Assembly: GCA_021498125.1 (NCBI GenBank)
Contig: JAIZWL010000001.1
Location: 509,434-573,433 of the forward strand
Reading direction: 5' to 3'
DNA: 64,000 bases
Origin: Candidatus Thorarchaeota archaeon
GTDB lineage: Archaea; Asgardarchaeota; Thorarchaeia; Thorarchaeales; Thorarchaeaceae
Position numbers and translations under genes: made by a program. The notes beneath the pieces were generated by a model. The model was not told the DNA's origin. It searched no databases and worked only from the letters and a program-made list of their open reading frames with translations. This document shows positions 33,406 through 41,513 of the stretch, piece by piece (position 1 is the first letter of the stretch; each line of letters begins with the position of its first letter).

Positions 33406-36027
33406 ATGTTGGTTGTTGAAGACACGGAGAGCAATGAGATTCTGCGCTTCGTCGTTGTGGATGCATCCGTACGACTTGGAGAGGTCAAGGTTGGCACGCA
33501 AGTAAAACGTTTTGATCCGGAGAGGGTCTTGTCCTTTTTTGGAACAGTGGAACAGCATCTGATGGATCTTGCAGGAAAGTATCCCGAGTCATACCGGTAT
33601 CTTCCAAGAAAGACCTATGAGTATCTGAAACCACCACCGGTCATAGGAGAAGTATATCGCAGTTCCTCAACGGAACCCCGATGGTTGGTTGACTTTTTCA
33701 TTACCAAGCCTCTGATCCAAGTGGGGCATGTTGTTCTGCCCAAGGTCCAACAGATCGCAAACACTCGGCTGACGAGGAAGTGGGCACTCGAATCATTCTA
33801 TGCGCCCCGGCTCTATTTCACTCAGGACCTGAGAGATGAAAAATCCGACATGAACGGGTGGCTTTGCGTACTACGGGCGAAGGATCTTCCAAGCGTATTT
33901 AGAGGGCCTAACAGAAATGATGTGTTAGAGCATATCAAGTATCAAGTGCCAATTATAATTGAGATGGAACAAAAGGATGATCTTGAGACCCTTCTTGATT
34001 GGCTGGTCTTTGTGAAGAAACTCAAGTTGACCTCGCCCCGCTTGATCTTTGTGGTCCGATCCTACAATGAGTGGGGTGATGATATTGCCAAGTTACTTGA
34101 GATCCCCCGAACAATGATAATGACCTCCGGAGCCACTGTTGTTCATCTCTCGACTCTTATCAAGACGTTGCGCGAAAAATTTGGGGATGAGTGGTCCCGG
34201 AAGCTTGTATTTGCAAGTTCATATCCTGAGACCCAGATCGGGGATAGCCTTGTTGAGATCTTGAGTTTTCTGTTGAGCCGAACCGTAAGCGCAACTCCGA
34301 CCGATCTACATAGAATTCTTGGTGGAAACCTATTAGGTCTGTTACCACCGTATCCCAAGTTTATCAAATTCATTCAGTCCAAACTAGTGATCACTGCTGA
34401 GGGTTCCCTTGGGCATAGTAGTGTTAAGGGGTTAGCACGATTTCTTGAGGTTCTGATGAAGCGAACCGACATAGAGGTCATCTCGGCGGATTATTTGGTC
34501 ACCACAAATGGAGAAGTTGACACCAATAGTATGGTGATCACTCTTCTCGATGGCCCGGAAGGCCCAGCCCGTTGCTTGGCGCTCTGGATGAAGCGTGATG
34601 GTACTCTGACCGTTTCGGGATGGCATTCTAAACTGGCGGATCCCTTACAGATACGGAACAGTGAGCTCTTTACAACGCTTATGCAGAATGCTGCAAGTTC
34701 TGGGGATATTGTCTTGGACTCACCCCGGCATTTCGACCAATTTGGTAACTTTCTCATTAAATGCCTCAAGCTCCGCGATGGAAAGGACATACTCTCCGCA
34801 CTGCACTACAGAGTCACGATTGGTGCAGCGGAAGATGGAACCGTTCAGCTCTCTCCACGAGACATGAAGACACTGGATGTCGGAGAGAAGGACTATGTGA
34901 TCGTGCTACATGCAGAGAGCCGTAGGTGGTGGGGTGCTGTAGTTGAGGAGCAGAAGGATAGTGCTGAGCATACGGTCAAGATCTCCGAGCAGGATGCTGT
35001 TCTCTTTGGTATCCATGAGAATGAGTCTGTGGACGTTGTGCGATATGACTCGTTCATTCAAGAGATCGATGAGGCCGTGTTCTCATATCAGACATTTTGC
35101 GAGAGTGTGACTGCCGAGGATAATCAATATCTGTATCTGCATGGTTCGGAGGCCCGTGACCAGCTTAAGAATAGGCTTCTTGGACTTGGCACTTCGGTGT
35201 TCATGGAGTTACCCGATGATCAGGTCTCTCTGACACTGGTTGAGTCCGATCCGCCTCTTATGGAGGGACAACTTGGTCAGATAAATGGGACAGAGGTCAA
35301 GTACGTTCCAAAGATGATGCTCCACGACATGAATCTGGTCATCTGTATATCCCTTGATGCAGGAATGGACACGACCGATGTGAGCATCAAGACTCTGTAC
35401 ACTATACGACGGCGCCTTGAACCACTGACGAAAATTGTTCCCGATGTTGAAGCGTTCCTCTCTACTATTGATACAAAGATCACTCGTTCCGAAGCGGCCG
35501 CATTGATCGGACTGCTGATCATAAACGAGATTCTTCTGAATAGAGGCGAGGGCAAACTGGGAGTGGTCACTGTGACGGACTTTGCCGAGAAGTTCTCGAT
35601 TCAGAAAGGGGACACTCCGCAGTACTATGCAGAATTCTCGGAGGATCTCTTATCGCCTCAGGTGGTCGAGGCGATTGTCTATTCGATTCTGGACTCGATG
35701 AGAGCATCATCGACAAGGACTGAGATGAGTGATGCATATCGAGCTGTCGCCGAGCTGTTGGAGGACTTTGGAGACGACCTTCCCACACTTGTTATCATGA
35801 TTGGCGACTCTGTCAGTGATCCCGATGAGGATTCCGATCCCTTCCTCACATCTATTGCATCGCATTCCAGATACAGATTAGAATTCCTTGCTCTTGGGAC
35901 CGAGTTCGATGAAGCCCTTGCAGAGCGACTGTTTAGACCGATAAAAGGCAAGGTCACACGGATCGAATCATTTAGAGCCTATGATATAGACTCGAAACTG
36001 CTAGATGCGATCCACGATCTGTGCTGA
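33406..36027 (+). CDS. Fusion of degenerate amidohydrolase, beta-barrel and vWA domains (873 aa)
   Basis: Residues 1-460 align along their length with the amidohydrolase on the other strand, for example KLVFASSYPE...LSFLLSR against KLLFGTDYSF...LFLLSR. Every catalytic position is changed: HxH becomes SVR in VVDASVRLG, GHCG becomes TSGA, and GTD becomes ASS. Residues 462-560 align with the barrel of the vWA protein (ESRRWWGAVVE), and about 640-870 with its vWA domain. There DTSGSM has become LDAGMD near residue 650, so the metal site is lost. The frame is uninterrupted and long, so this is a maintained, catalytically dead fusion. It may be a scaffold or inhibitor binding the two active proteins. 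Confidence 0.85.
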   Translation: MLVVEDTESNEILRFVVVDASVRLGEVKVGTQVKRFDPERVLSFFGTVEQHLMDLAGKYPESYRYLPRKTYEYLKPPPVIGEVYRSSSTEPRWLVDFFITKPLIQVGHVVLPKVQQIANTRLTRKWALESFYAPRLYFTQDLRDEKSDMNGWLCVLRAKDLPSVFRGPNRNDVLEHIKYQVPIIIEMEQKDDLETLLDWLVFVKKLKLTSPRLIFVVRSYNEWGDDIAKLLEIPRTMIMTSGATVVHLSTLIKTLREKFGDEWSRKLVFASSYPETQIGDSLVEILSFLLSRTVSATPTDLHRILGGNLLGLLPPYPKFIKFIQSKLVITAEGSLGHSSVKGLARFLEVLMKRTDIEVISADYLVTTNGEVDTNSMVITLLDGPEGPARCLALWMKRDGTLTVSGWHSKLADPLQIRNSELFTTLMQNAASSGDIVLDSPRHFDQFGNFLIKCLKLRDGKDILSALHYRVTIGAAEDGTVQLSPRDMKTLDVGEKDYVIVLHAESRRWWGAVVEEQKDSAEHTVKISEQDAVLFGIHENESVDVVRYDSFIQEIDEAVFSYQTFCESVTAEDNQYLYLHGSEARDQLKNRLLGLGTSVFMELPDDQVSLTLVESDPPLMEGQLGQINGTEVKYVPKMMLHDMNLVICISLDAGMDTTDVSIKTLYTIRRRLEPLTKIVPDVEAFLSTIDTKITRSEAAALIGLLIINEILLNRGEGKLGVVTVTDFAEKFSIQKGDTPQYYAEFSEDLLSPQVVEAIVYSILDSMRASSTRTEMSDAYRAVAELLEDFGDDLPTLVIMIGDSVSDPDEDSDPFLTSIASHSRYRLEFLALGTEFDEALAERLFRPIKGKVTRIESFRAYDIDSKLLDAIHDLC

Positions 36028-36037
36028 TGTCTTTCAT

Positions 36038-36301
36038 CTAATACTTGCGAAGTGCTGCGACTCGGCGCTCAAGTTCTGTTATTGCTTGTTCTAGATCAAC
36101 TATCATCTCAAGGGTCTTTGAGACTGGCGAACTGTCTGAAGACGATTGATCTGATGAATCACTTGCAGAAGCTGCTGAGAGTTGTTGTTCAAGCTGTTCT
36201 AATCGCAACTTGAGCTCATCTGATTTTTCGGTCAATAGTTGTATCTGGCCTATGATATAGTGAAGTGTTTTGATTCGTTCGATATGACGCTCTTCCGACA
36301 T
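36038..36301 (-). CDS. Small coiled-coil protein
   Basis: 87 residues: two heptad-rich helices (about 8-42 and 62-85) flank a serine/aspartate-rich linker, giving a hairpin-like coiled coil. The start is ATG 36301, with GGGGGAG just upstream in the nine bases after the preceding stop. It is the third gene of the operon with the vWA-winged-helix protein. The preceding protein also ends in coiled coil, so the two may pair. Confidence 0.75.
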   Translation of the reverse strand: MSEERHIERIKTLHYIIGQIQLLTEKSDELKLRLEQLEQQLSAASASDSSDQSSSDSSPVSKTLEMIVDLEQAITELERRVAALRKY

Positions 36302-36310
36302 GGCTCCCCC

Positions 36311-37456
36311 TCACTCTCTTTGATCAATGATTGCTTTCATACTCTCCTCCAGTCTGTCAAGTCGTTCCGCAATCTCTTCCAACCGTGTGACTAGACTGCG
36401 TATCTTCTGGGTTGTCTCTTTATCTGCTGGTGCTCCGATTGCCGAGGGTTTTGTACCCTTGGCTGCTTGTTCCTCCAGTCTGCTTATCCTCTTTTCAAAA
36501 TCGAGTAGACTCTTCTGTAGCCCTTTCACATCTGCCTGTTCTAGTTTCTCCTCTAATTTAGTGAGGACTGTCAGTATCTTGTTACTGTCATCAGCTGGCT
36601 GAGACGCTCTTGGCTCTTTGGAGGGCGGTGCTTGACTTTTGATATCAGTCCAGAGTGGACTTAGATACTTGTGCACAAGTTGAGACAGGGACGGTGGTCT
36701 CTGGACCGCAAAGCTGGCTAATGATCGTGGGGCATCCCATAGTGCGATCTGGGCAGTGTCGGTGCCTATTGCGACACAGGTCCCCAGTCCCTCTTGTATT
36801 TTCTTAAATAATTTTAACTGTGCGATCCAACGAGAGAATATGCGTGAAAATGGTACTAGTGATGAGAGATCCCCTTTGGCAAGAGGCACAGTGTCGTCTT
36901 CGGTCTGTCCCTCCGCCTTTGCTACTACAGTTCCTGTTTCGGAGGGTTTCTTTGGTATTTTGACTGCCACAGCACACTCTAGCCTGCCATCAATCGCGTC
37001 GGAACGCATCTGCTCTATATAATCCAGACTTGGCTCCTCCCCAGGAAGAGTGAACTCACGTTCACCGAAATGTTGTGACGCGAGGCGAACGATGTCCGCC
37101 AGTGTCTGAGTGCGAGACCACCATATAATATCAAGTGCGTTTTCAGGATCAGTGATGTCTACTAGCGCGACGAACTTTTCTGTTGCAATTCCTGGAGGAC
37201 CGAGGATTACTAGGAACCCTTTCCGCATTGCTATTGCATTAAGATCCACTGCTAATCGCGCAGCTCTGTCCCCGGGAATCAAGTAATGATTATGTAGCTC
37301 TTTGTCAGTCAGATTTGGTGAGACCATCTTGTGGGTGATACCCTGTTCGATCCATCCAGATTTGAGTTCGCCCGGAACAAATCGGGAGATGATGAATCCG
37401 GAAATAGCCCCACTATTGTGAAGTGCTGTGAGTTCCTTGACAAGAGCCTCTGTCAT
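36311..37456 (-). CDS. Unknown protein with C-terminal coiled coil
   Basis: About 381 residues. The first 120 residues have an alternating strand/helix pattern (SGAISGFIISRF, FLVILGPPG, KFVALVDITD) that could be a longin- or roadblock-like fold, but I cannot confirm it. A middle part of mixed structure follows, then Pro/Ser-rich linkers and two coiled coils after about residue 290. I prefer ATG 37456, with GGTGAGG upstream, over GTG 37468. It lies nine bases before the coiled-coil gene and 21 bases after the vWA gene. Confidence 0.7.
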   Translation of the reverse strand: MTEALVKELTALHNSGAISGFIISRFVPGELKSGWIEQGITHKMVSPNLTDKELHNHYLIPGDRAARLAVDLNAIAMRKGFLVILGPPGIATEKFVALVDITDPENALDIIWWSRTQTLADIVRLASQHFGEREFTLPGEEPSLDYIEQMRSDAIDGRLECAVAVKIPKKPSETGTVVAKAEGQTEDDTVPLAKGDLSSLVPFSRIFSRWIAQLKLFKKIQEGLGTCVAIGTDTAQIALWDAPRSLASFAVQRPPSLSQLVHKYLSPLWTDIKSQAPPSKEPRASQPADDSNKILTVLTKLEEKLEQADVKGLQKSLLDFEKRISRLEEQAAKGTKPSAIGAPADKETTQKIRSLVTRLEEIAERLDRLEESMKAIIDQRE

Positions 37457-37477
37457 TTCAAGCCTCACCTCGAATCA

Positions 37478-38617
37478 TTAGTACAGCCTAGTCTTGTACA
37501 CTTTACTGGTCAGAGATTGGGAACCATAAAAGACCTCTACACGAATGCTTGCCTTACCTGTCTCAAATGCCATAGGCACGAGTGTGAGTTCAATCTCCTG
37601 ATCAGACCGCGGACCGATGTCATGTGGCTCATTGATGATCTCAGATATTCCGTCCTCGGAGATCAAGGAGGCCACGACCCGAACACAGATCACCGACGGA
37701 CTGGGATTCCTGACGTGAATGTTATATTTAATGGGTTTGCCACCAATAATCGCATCTGGGATCTTGCCGAGTTGTACTTCAATACCCATTTGAGATGCTG
37801 AGAGTGGCCGGCCCCGTGGCCAGCGAGGAATACGTTCTAGTTCAAGAAGGCGTGACAAAGAAGTCCGTAGCTGTCTTACTTCAAGTCCCAGTTCAGAAGA
37901 GGCCTCTCCCAGATCAAAGACGCCATCATGAGTCGCATAGTATGACAGCACCTTGCGGTCCGCTTCTATGAGATCGCTCACGCCCTCAAGTATCTGTAGG
38001 ATCGCCTCTGGTAGCTTGTTTCGGTCTTCGAGCGGGAAATATTGTCCTCCTTCGACTGCCTCTGCGATCATCTTGAAGGAGCGCTCCACAATCTCATTGC
38101 ATCCTACAACGAAAACAAAGACTGTTGATCCAAATTGCTTTCTCAGTTCGAGGACCTCTTGTTTTGGGTCATACCCTGCAGGGCAGCCTTGTGGCCAGTA
38201 GTCATCGTCAAGATGGTTGTAGTCCGTTCCGTGTGGAGGCGCATCCCCAACAAGAAGCAGTACTTTGTAAGCGTCAGCCGACCATGAGAGTTTTGTTCGT
38301 GCGTCATGGAGACCGTCAGCAACAGCCTCGGGGGCATCTCCGCCCTCAGAGGGCCTGAGTGACGAGATGGCCTTGTGGACTTTCTTTATGTTGTCCGTAA
38401 AATCGAAGATCTTTGTCACGTATGTATAATCTTGTGGTGGGTGGTCCCGGTATGATACAACAGCGAATCTGATGCTGATGTCCGTCGTCCGTTTAGTTAT
38501 TCGCTTTACAATATCGAATAGACTATCCTTGACTGCACGGATATCGTCACGCATCGAGCCAGTTGTGTCAACGACGAAGGCCACGTCAATCTTTGAGATG
38601 GAACTCACTCCGCTCAC
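37478..38617 (-). CDS. vWA protein with winged-helix and Ig-like domains
   Basis: 379 residues. Residues 8-225 are a vWA domain with metal-site motif DTTGSMRDD, a conserved EGGDAPEAVADGL loop carrying the second site, and VGDAPPHG. Residues about 232-280 look like a winged helix (VLSYYATHDGVFDLGEASSE, then RQLRTSLSRLLE). Residues 285-379 are a single Ig-like beta sandwich. The combination suggests a metal-dependent adhesion module that recruits partners, perhaps near DNA. The start is GTG 38617, with GTG 38608 possible. It heads a three-gene operon convergent with the 873-residue fusion. Confidence 0.85.
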   Translation of the reverse strand: MSGVSSISKIDVAFVVDTTGSMRDDIRAVKDSLFDIVKRITKRTTDISIRFAVVSYRDHPPQDYTYVTKIFDFTDNIKKVHKAISSLRPSEGGDAPEAVADGLHDARTKLSWSADAYKVLLLVGDAPPHGTDYNHLDDDYWPQGCPAGYDPKQEVLELRKQFGSTVFVFVVGCNEIVERSFKMIAEAVEGGQYFPLEDRNKLPEAILQILEGVSDLIEADRKVLSYYATHDGVFDLGEASSELGLEVRQLRTSLSRLLELERIPRWPRGRPLSASQMGIEVQLGKIPDAIIGGKPIKYNIHVRNPSPSVICVRVVASLISEDGISEIINEPHDIGPRSDQEIELTLVPMAFETGKASIRVEVFYGSQSLTSKVYKTRLY

Positions 38618-38737
38618 TCCGCAATTGTGTCAGAAAGACACTCGTCATTGGTAGTATTATGCCTTGCGTACATCTATACTAGCGAACATTTTTAGTCATG
38701 AGCACGCTCTTTGTATGAATACTGGACTGTGTGTGCT

Positions 38738-39118
38738 ATGCGTGAGAGCGAGATCGCCATTGAATTCGAGTTTGATGATGGGCTTGTACTAAAAGGTGTT
38801 ATAGATCGTGTCCATGCGCCACTTATTGTGGACGACATCAAGACAATGCTGCCACTGGAAGGACGGACTGCATTGTTGCGGGATGAGATGAAGATCACTC
38901 TGGACATCTCGCGTGGGAACCAGAAGCCAGTACGTGATGTGAAACGTGGTGATATTGCATATATGCCGCTTGGGGATTCTCTCTGTATCTATCTCAAGGA
39001 TATGCACACATTTAGTCCCGTGAATGTCATAGGTAAAATCACCACTGATGAAGAGCGATTATCTCAGCTCAAACAAGTTAGACGAGGCAGTAAGGTTCAG
39101 ATCAGGCTCTCCACATGA
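38738..39118 (+). CDS. Cyclophilin-like fold protein (TM1367/DUF369 type)
   Basis: About 126 residues, all beta-rich, with the family pattern GDIAYMPLGDSLCIYL followed by SPVNVIGKI. Proteins of this family have a cyclophilin-like barrel without proven isomerase activity. I start at ATG 38738 (MRESEIAIEF); TTG 38711 would add nine residues with no clear support. It is convergent with the E2F/DP-like gene, only eight bases apart. Confidence 0.8.
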   Translation: MRESEIAIEFEFDDGLVLKGVIDRVHAPLIVDDIKTMLPLEGRTALLRDEMKITLDISRGNQKPVRDVKRGDIAYMPLGDSLCIYLKDMHTFSPVNVIGKITTDEERLSQLKQVRRGSKVQIRLST

Positions 39119-39126
39119 ACTCGGCT

Positions 39127-39690
39127 CTATAGCCGTTGAAAGCTCTTTAGGAGTAGTTTGGTCTCATCCTTTTTTACCTCAGTGGGATCCGCGGTCATTC
39201 CCGGCTCATAGGTCTCAATTATTACCTCAAGCCCTGAGTCTGTCACACTCTTGATGCCCTTTGTAGAGAGTGCACGTATAGTTAGCATTGTTGTATTGAA
39301 TTCTGTCTTTGAGGCGGCTTCGATGAGTTGTGTCTCGGATCGGGTCTTTGTCTTTGCAATGCGTAATTGCTCTTTGAGTTCAGCTACCTGAACTTGGAGC
39401 TTGTTACGAGTATCGATCACATCATCAAGTGTCGCCTTCATAGACTCATATTCCTTCTTTGGAACAAAGTCCGCCATCTTGTCAATCCATGTCACTGTGG
39501 TGCCATCAAATCTACGAGTTGTCTTTATGAAACCCATTGCTTTTAGTACAGCAATGACATCATAGACTCTCCTCTTTGGGGTTTCAAGTCTTGTAGCTAT
39601 TTCATCACTACGGATTCCCTCTTCGCCACACTCTTTGAGCAATTCCACTGTATCTCTGGCGAGTTCGACGAGTTTCCGTTTAGACGTCAC
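39127..39690 (-). CDS. E2F/DP-like winged-helix transcription regulator
   Basis: 187 residues. Residues 8-70 form a winged helix whose recognition segment reads PKRRVYDVIAVLKAMGFI (38-55), matching the RRxYDxxNVLxAxxxI core that contacts DNA in eukaryotic E2F and DP proteins. It is closed by a TTVTWID strand like their IQWxG. Residues 76-115 are a coiled coil, and the last 70 residues are strand-rich. The order of winged helix, coiled coil and small beta domain is that of E2F/DP proteins. Other archaeal winged helices lack the RRVYD motif as far as I know. The start is GTG 39690 after GGGGTG. It is divergent from the cDPG synthetase-like gene. Confidence 0.75.
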   Translation of the reverse strand: MTSKRKLVELARDTVELLKECGEEGIRSDEIATRLETPKRRVYDVIAVLKAMGFIKTTRRFDGTTVTWIDKMADFVPKKEYESMKATLDDVIDTRNKLQVQVAELKEQLRIAKTKTRSETQLIEAASKTEFNTTMLTIRALSTKGIKSVTDSGLEVIIETYEPGMTADPTEVKKDETKLLLKSFQRL

Positions 39691-39778
39691 AATTGCACCC
39701 CGGTAGATAGCGATGCATAGTATTCTGTAGGTAATACACTTTGAGGTCGAGTAGAAGATAAGTCTTTGTATTATGTCG

Positions 39779-39805
39779 TCGATTTTTCGTAATTTCGATT
39801 TTTCG
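39779..39805. promoter_or_regulatory. Two TCGATTTTTCG direct repeats in the E2F-like/cDPGS divergent region
   Basis: Identical 11-bp copies at 39779-39789 and 39795-39805, one every 16 bp. They lie 89 bp from the regulator start and 100 bp from the cDPG synthetase-like start. The position suits an operator read by the neighbouring regulator. TTTTTCG loosely recalls the T-rich start of the E2F site, but the GC core is missing. Confidence 0.4.
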
Positions 39806-39905
39806 ATACTTATCTGACACGATAAAATGAAGATACCAATAATTTCTTAACACGCCACTAAACGCCGTCAGCACGTACCAATTTTGAGGAACGGCGGCGA
39901 CAAAC

Positions 39906-41237
39906 ATGTCACGTAAAAAAGTAATTATCATGGGTGCTGCTGGCCGCGATTTTCATAACTTCAATGTCTTCTTCAGAGATAACGAGGACTATGAGGTTGT
40001 GGCCTTCACGGCAGAGCAGATTCCGGGAATTGAAGATCGAATATATCCTCCCGAACTCTCGGGCAGACTGTATCCCGATGGGATCAAGATCTACCCCGAG
40101 GAGAAGTTGCCTGAACTGGTCGAGAAATTCAAACCCGAACAATGTGTTCTTGCATATTCCGACCTCCCCTATTCGACAGTAGGCCACAAGATAGCATGGG
40201 TGAATTCACTGGGGCCGGATATGCGACTCATGGGCCCAGAAACAACCATGATTAAGAGTAAAAAGCCCGTTCTTGCAGTCTGTGCTATTCGGACAGGTTG
40301 TGGAAAGAGCCAGACCTCCCGTAGAGTCAATAAGATTCTCATTGATCTTGGTCTCAAGCCTGTCAACATCAGACACCCGATGCCTTACGATCCTGATCTG
40401 ACCACACAGATAGCTCAGCGCTATGAGACCCTAGAAGATATGGACAAGTATAGATGTACGATTGAAGAGCGCGAAGAATACGAGCCCATGATCAATATGG
40501 GTGTGATCTTGTACGCCGGTGTCGATTACGGAAAGATCTTGGAACAGGCCGAGCAAGAGGCAGATGTCATTACGTGGGATGGCGGAAACAACGACTTCCC
40601 ATTCTACAAGCCCGACCTGCTCATCACCATCGTTGATCCTCACAGGCCCGGTCATGAGGTCTCGTACTACCCAGGTGAAACCAACCTGCGGATGGCAGAT
40701 GTAGTTGTCATCAACAAGGTCGAGACCGCAGATTACGAGAATATCGAAGAGGTCCGTAAGAACATTCAGAAAGTTAATCCTCACGCAATAGTGATCGATG
40801 CAGCATCTCCAGTGCGAGTTGAAGACATGGACATCATCAAGGGCAAGCGTGTTCTTGTTGTCGAAGACGGTCCAACTGTGACCCACGGTGAGATGCCTTA
40901 TGGTGCAGGTTACATTGCTGCTCGTAAGGCAGGTGCAACTATTGTTGATCCCCGCCCCTACGCTGTAGGCAGCATCGAGAAGACCTTCGCAAAATACACG
41001 CACCTCCATGATGTTCTCCCAGCAATGGGTTACGGTGCAGAACAGATGAAGGAACTCGAAAAGACCATCAACAAGGCCGATGTGGACGCAGTTGTCATTG
41101 GGACTCCCATTGATCTGGGCCGGATCATCAAGATCAACAAGCCCGCCACAAGAGTTCGTTATGACCTTCAAGAGATTGGGAAGCCCGACCTTGAGGATGT
41201 CATCCGCGAGTTCGCTGAGAAACATGGTCTTTTGTGA
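39906..41237 (+). CDS. Cyclic 2,3-diphosphoglycerate synthetase family protein
   Basis: 443 residues, the usual length for this archaeal family, which ligates 2,3-diphosphoglycerate intramolecularly with ATP to make the thermolyte cDPG. An N-terminal Rossmann-like half (KKVIIMGAAGRDFHNFN) is followed by a P-loop-type segment CAIRTGCGKSQTSR near 122-135. The GTPase-like WDGGNNDFPF and VVINKVE motifs follow. Homologues occur in many mesophilic archaea, where cDPG is not always found, so the exact product is open. The start is ATG 39906. A strong hairpin terminator follows the stop. Confidence 0.88.
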   Translation: MSRKKVIIMGAAGRDFHNFNVFFRDNEDYEVVAFTAEQIPGIEDRIYPPELSGRLYPDGIKIYPEEKLPELVEKFKPEQCVLAYSDLPYSTVGHKIAWVNSLGPDMRLMGPETTMIKSKKPVLAVCAIRTGCGKSQTSRRVNKILIDLGLKPVNIRHPMPYDPDLTTQIAQRYETLEDMDKYRCTIEEREEYEPMINMGVILYAGVDYGKILEQAEQEADVITWDGGNNDFPFYKPDLLITIVDPHRPGHEVSYYPGETNLRMADVVVINKVETADYENIEEVRKNIQKVNPHAIVIDAASPVRVEDMDIIKGKRVLVVEDGPTVTHGEMPYGAGYIAARKAGATIVDPRPYAVGSIEKTFAKYTHLHDVLPAMGYGAEQMKELEKTINKADVDAVVIGTPIDLGRIIKINKPATRVRYDLQEIGKPDLEDVIREFAEKHGLL

Positions 41238-41254
41238 TCTGCTACTATTTATTG

Positions 41255-41290
41255 AACGAGGCATTTCCGCCTCGTTTCTTGTCTTTTTTT
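41255..41290 (+). terminator. Hairpin and U-tract after cDPGS-like gene
   Basis: An 8-bp perfect stem (41255-41262 AACGAGGC with 41269-41276 GCCTCGTT), 6-base loop, and a T7 run at 41284-41290. Confidence 0.8.
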
Positions 41291-41513
41291 GCAATGTTTG
41301 GCGACAGTATACCGTTATCAGACCGATTGCCGATTTGATGCCTATTCAAACCACCTTGATTTTGAAAATTGGAAACGATTTTATGGCACAACTGTTTCCT
41401 AACTGGTCATGGGGAAACAGAATCTAAGAAATCATGTTCTAGCATGGTGAGAGGCCGAATTCAAGATATTAGAGCGAAGTATTCCGGTTAGTGTTACCGA
41501 AGAGATTACTACG

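Noticed and set aside
40431-41294. 287-codon minus-strand frame
   Set aside because: Fully antisense to the cDPG-synthetase-like gene, whose protein is clearly conserved.
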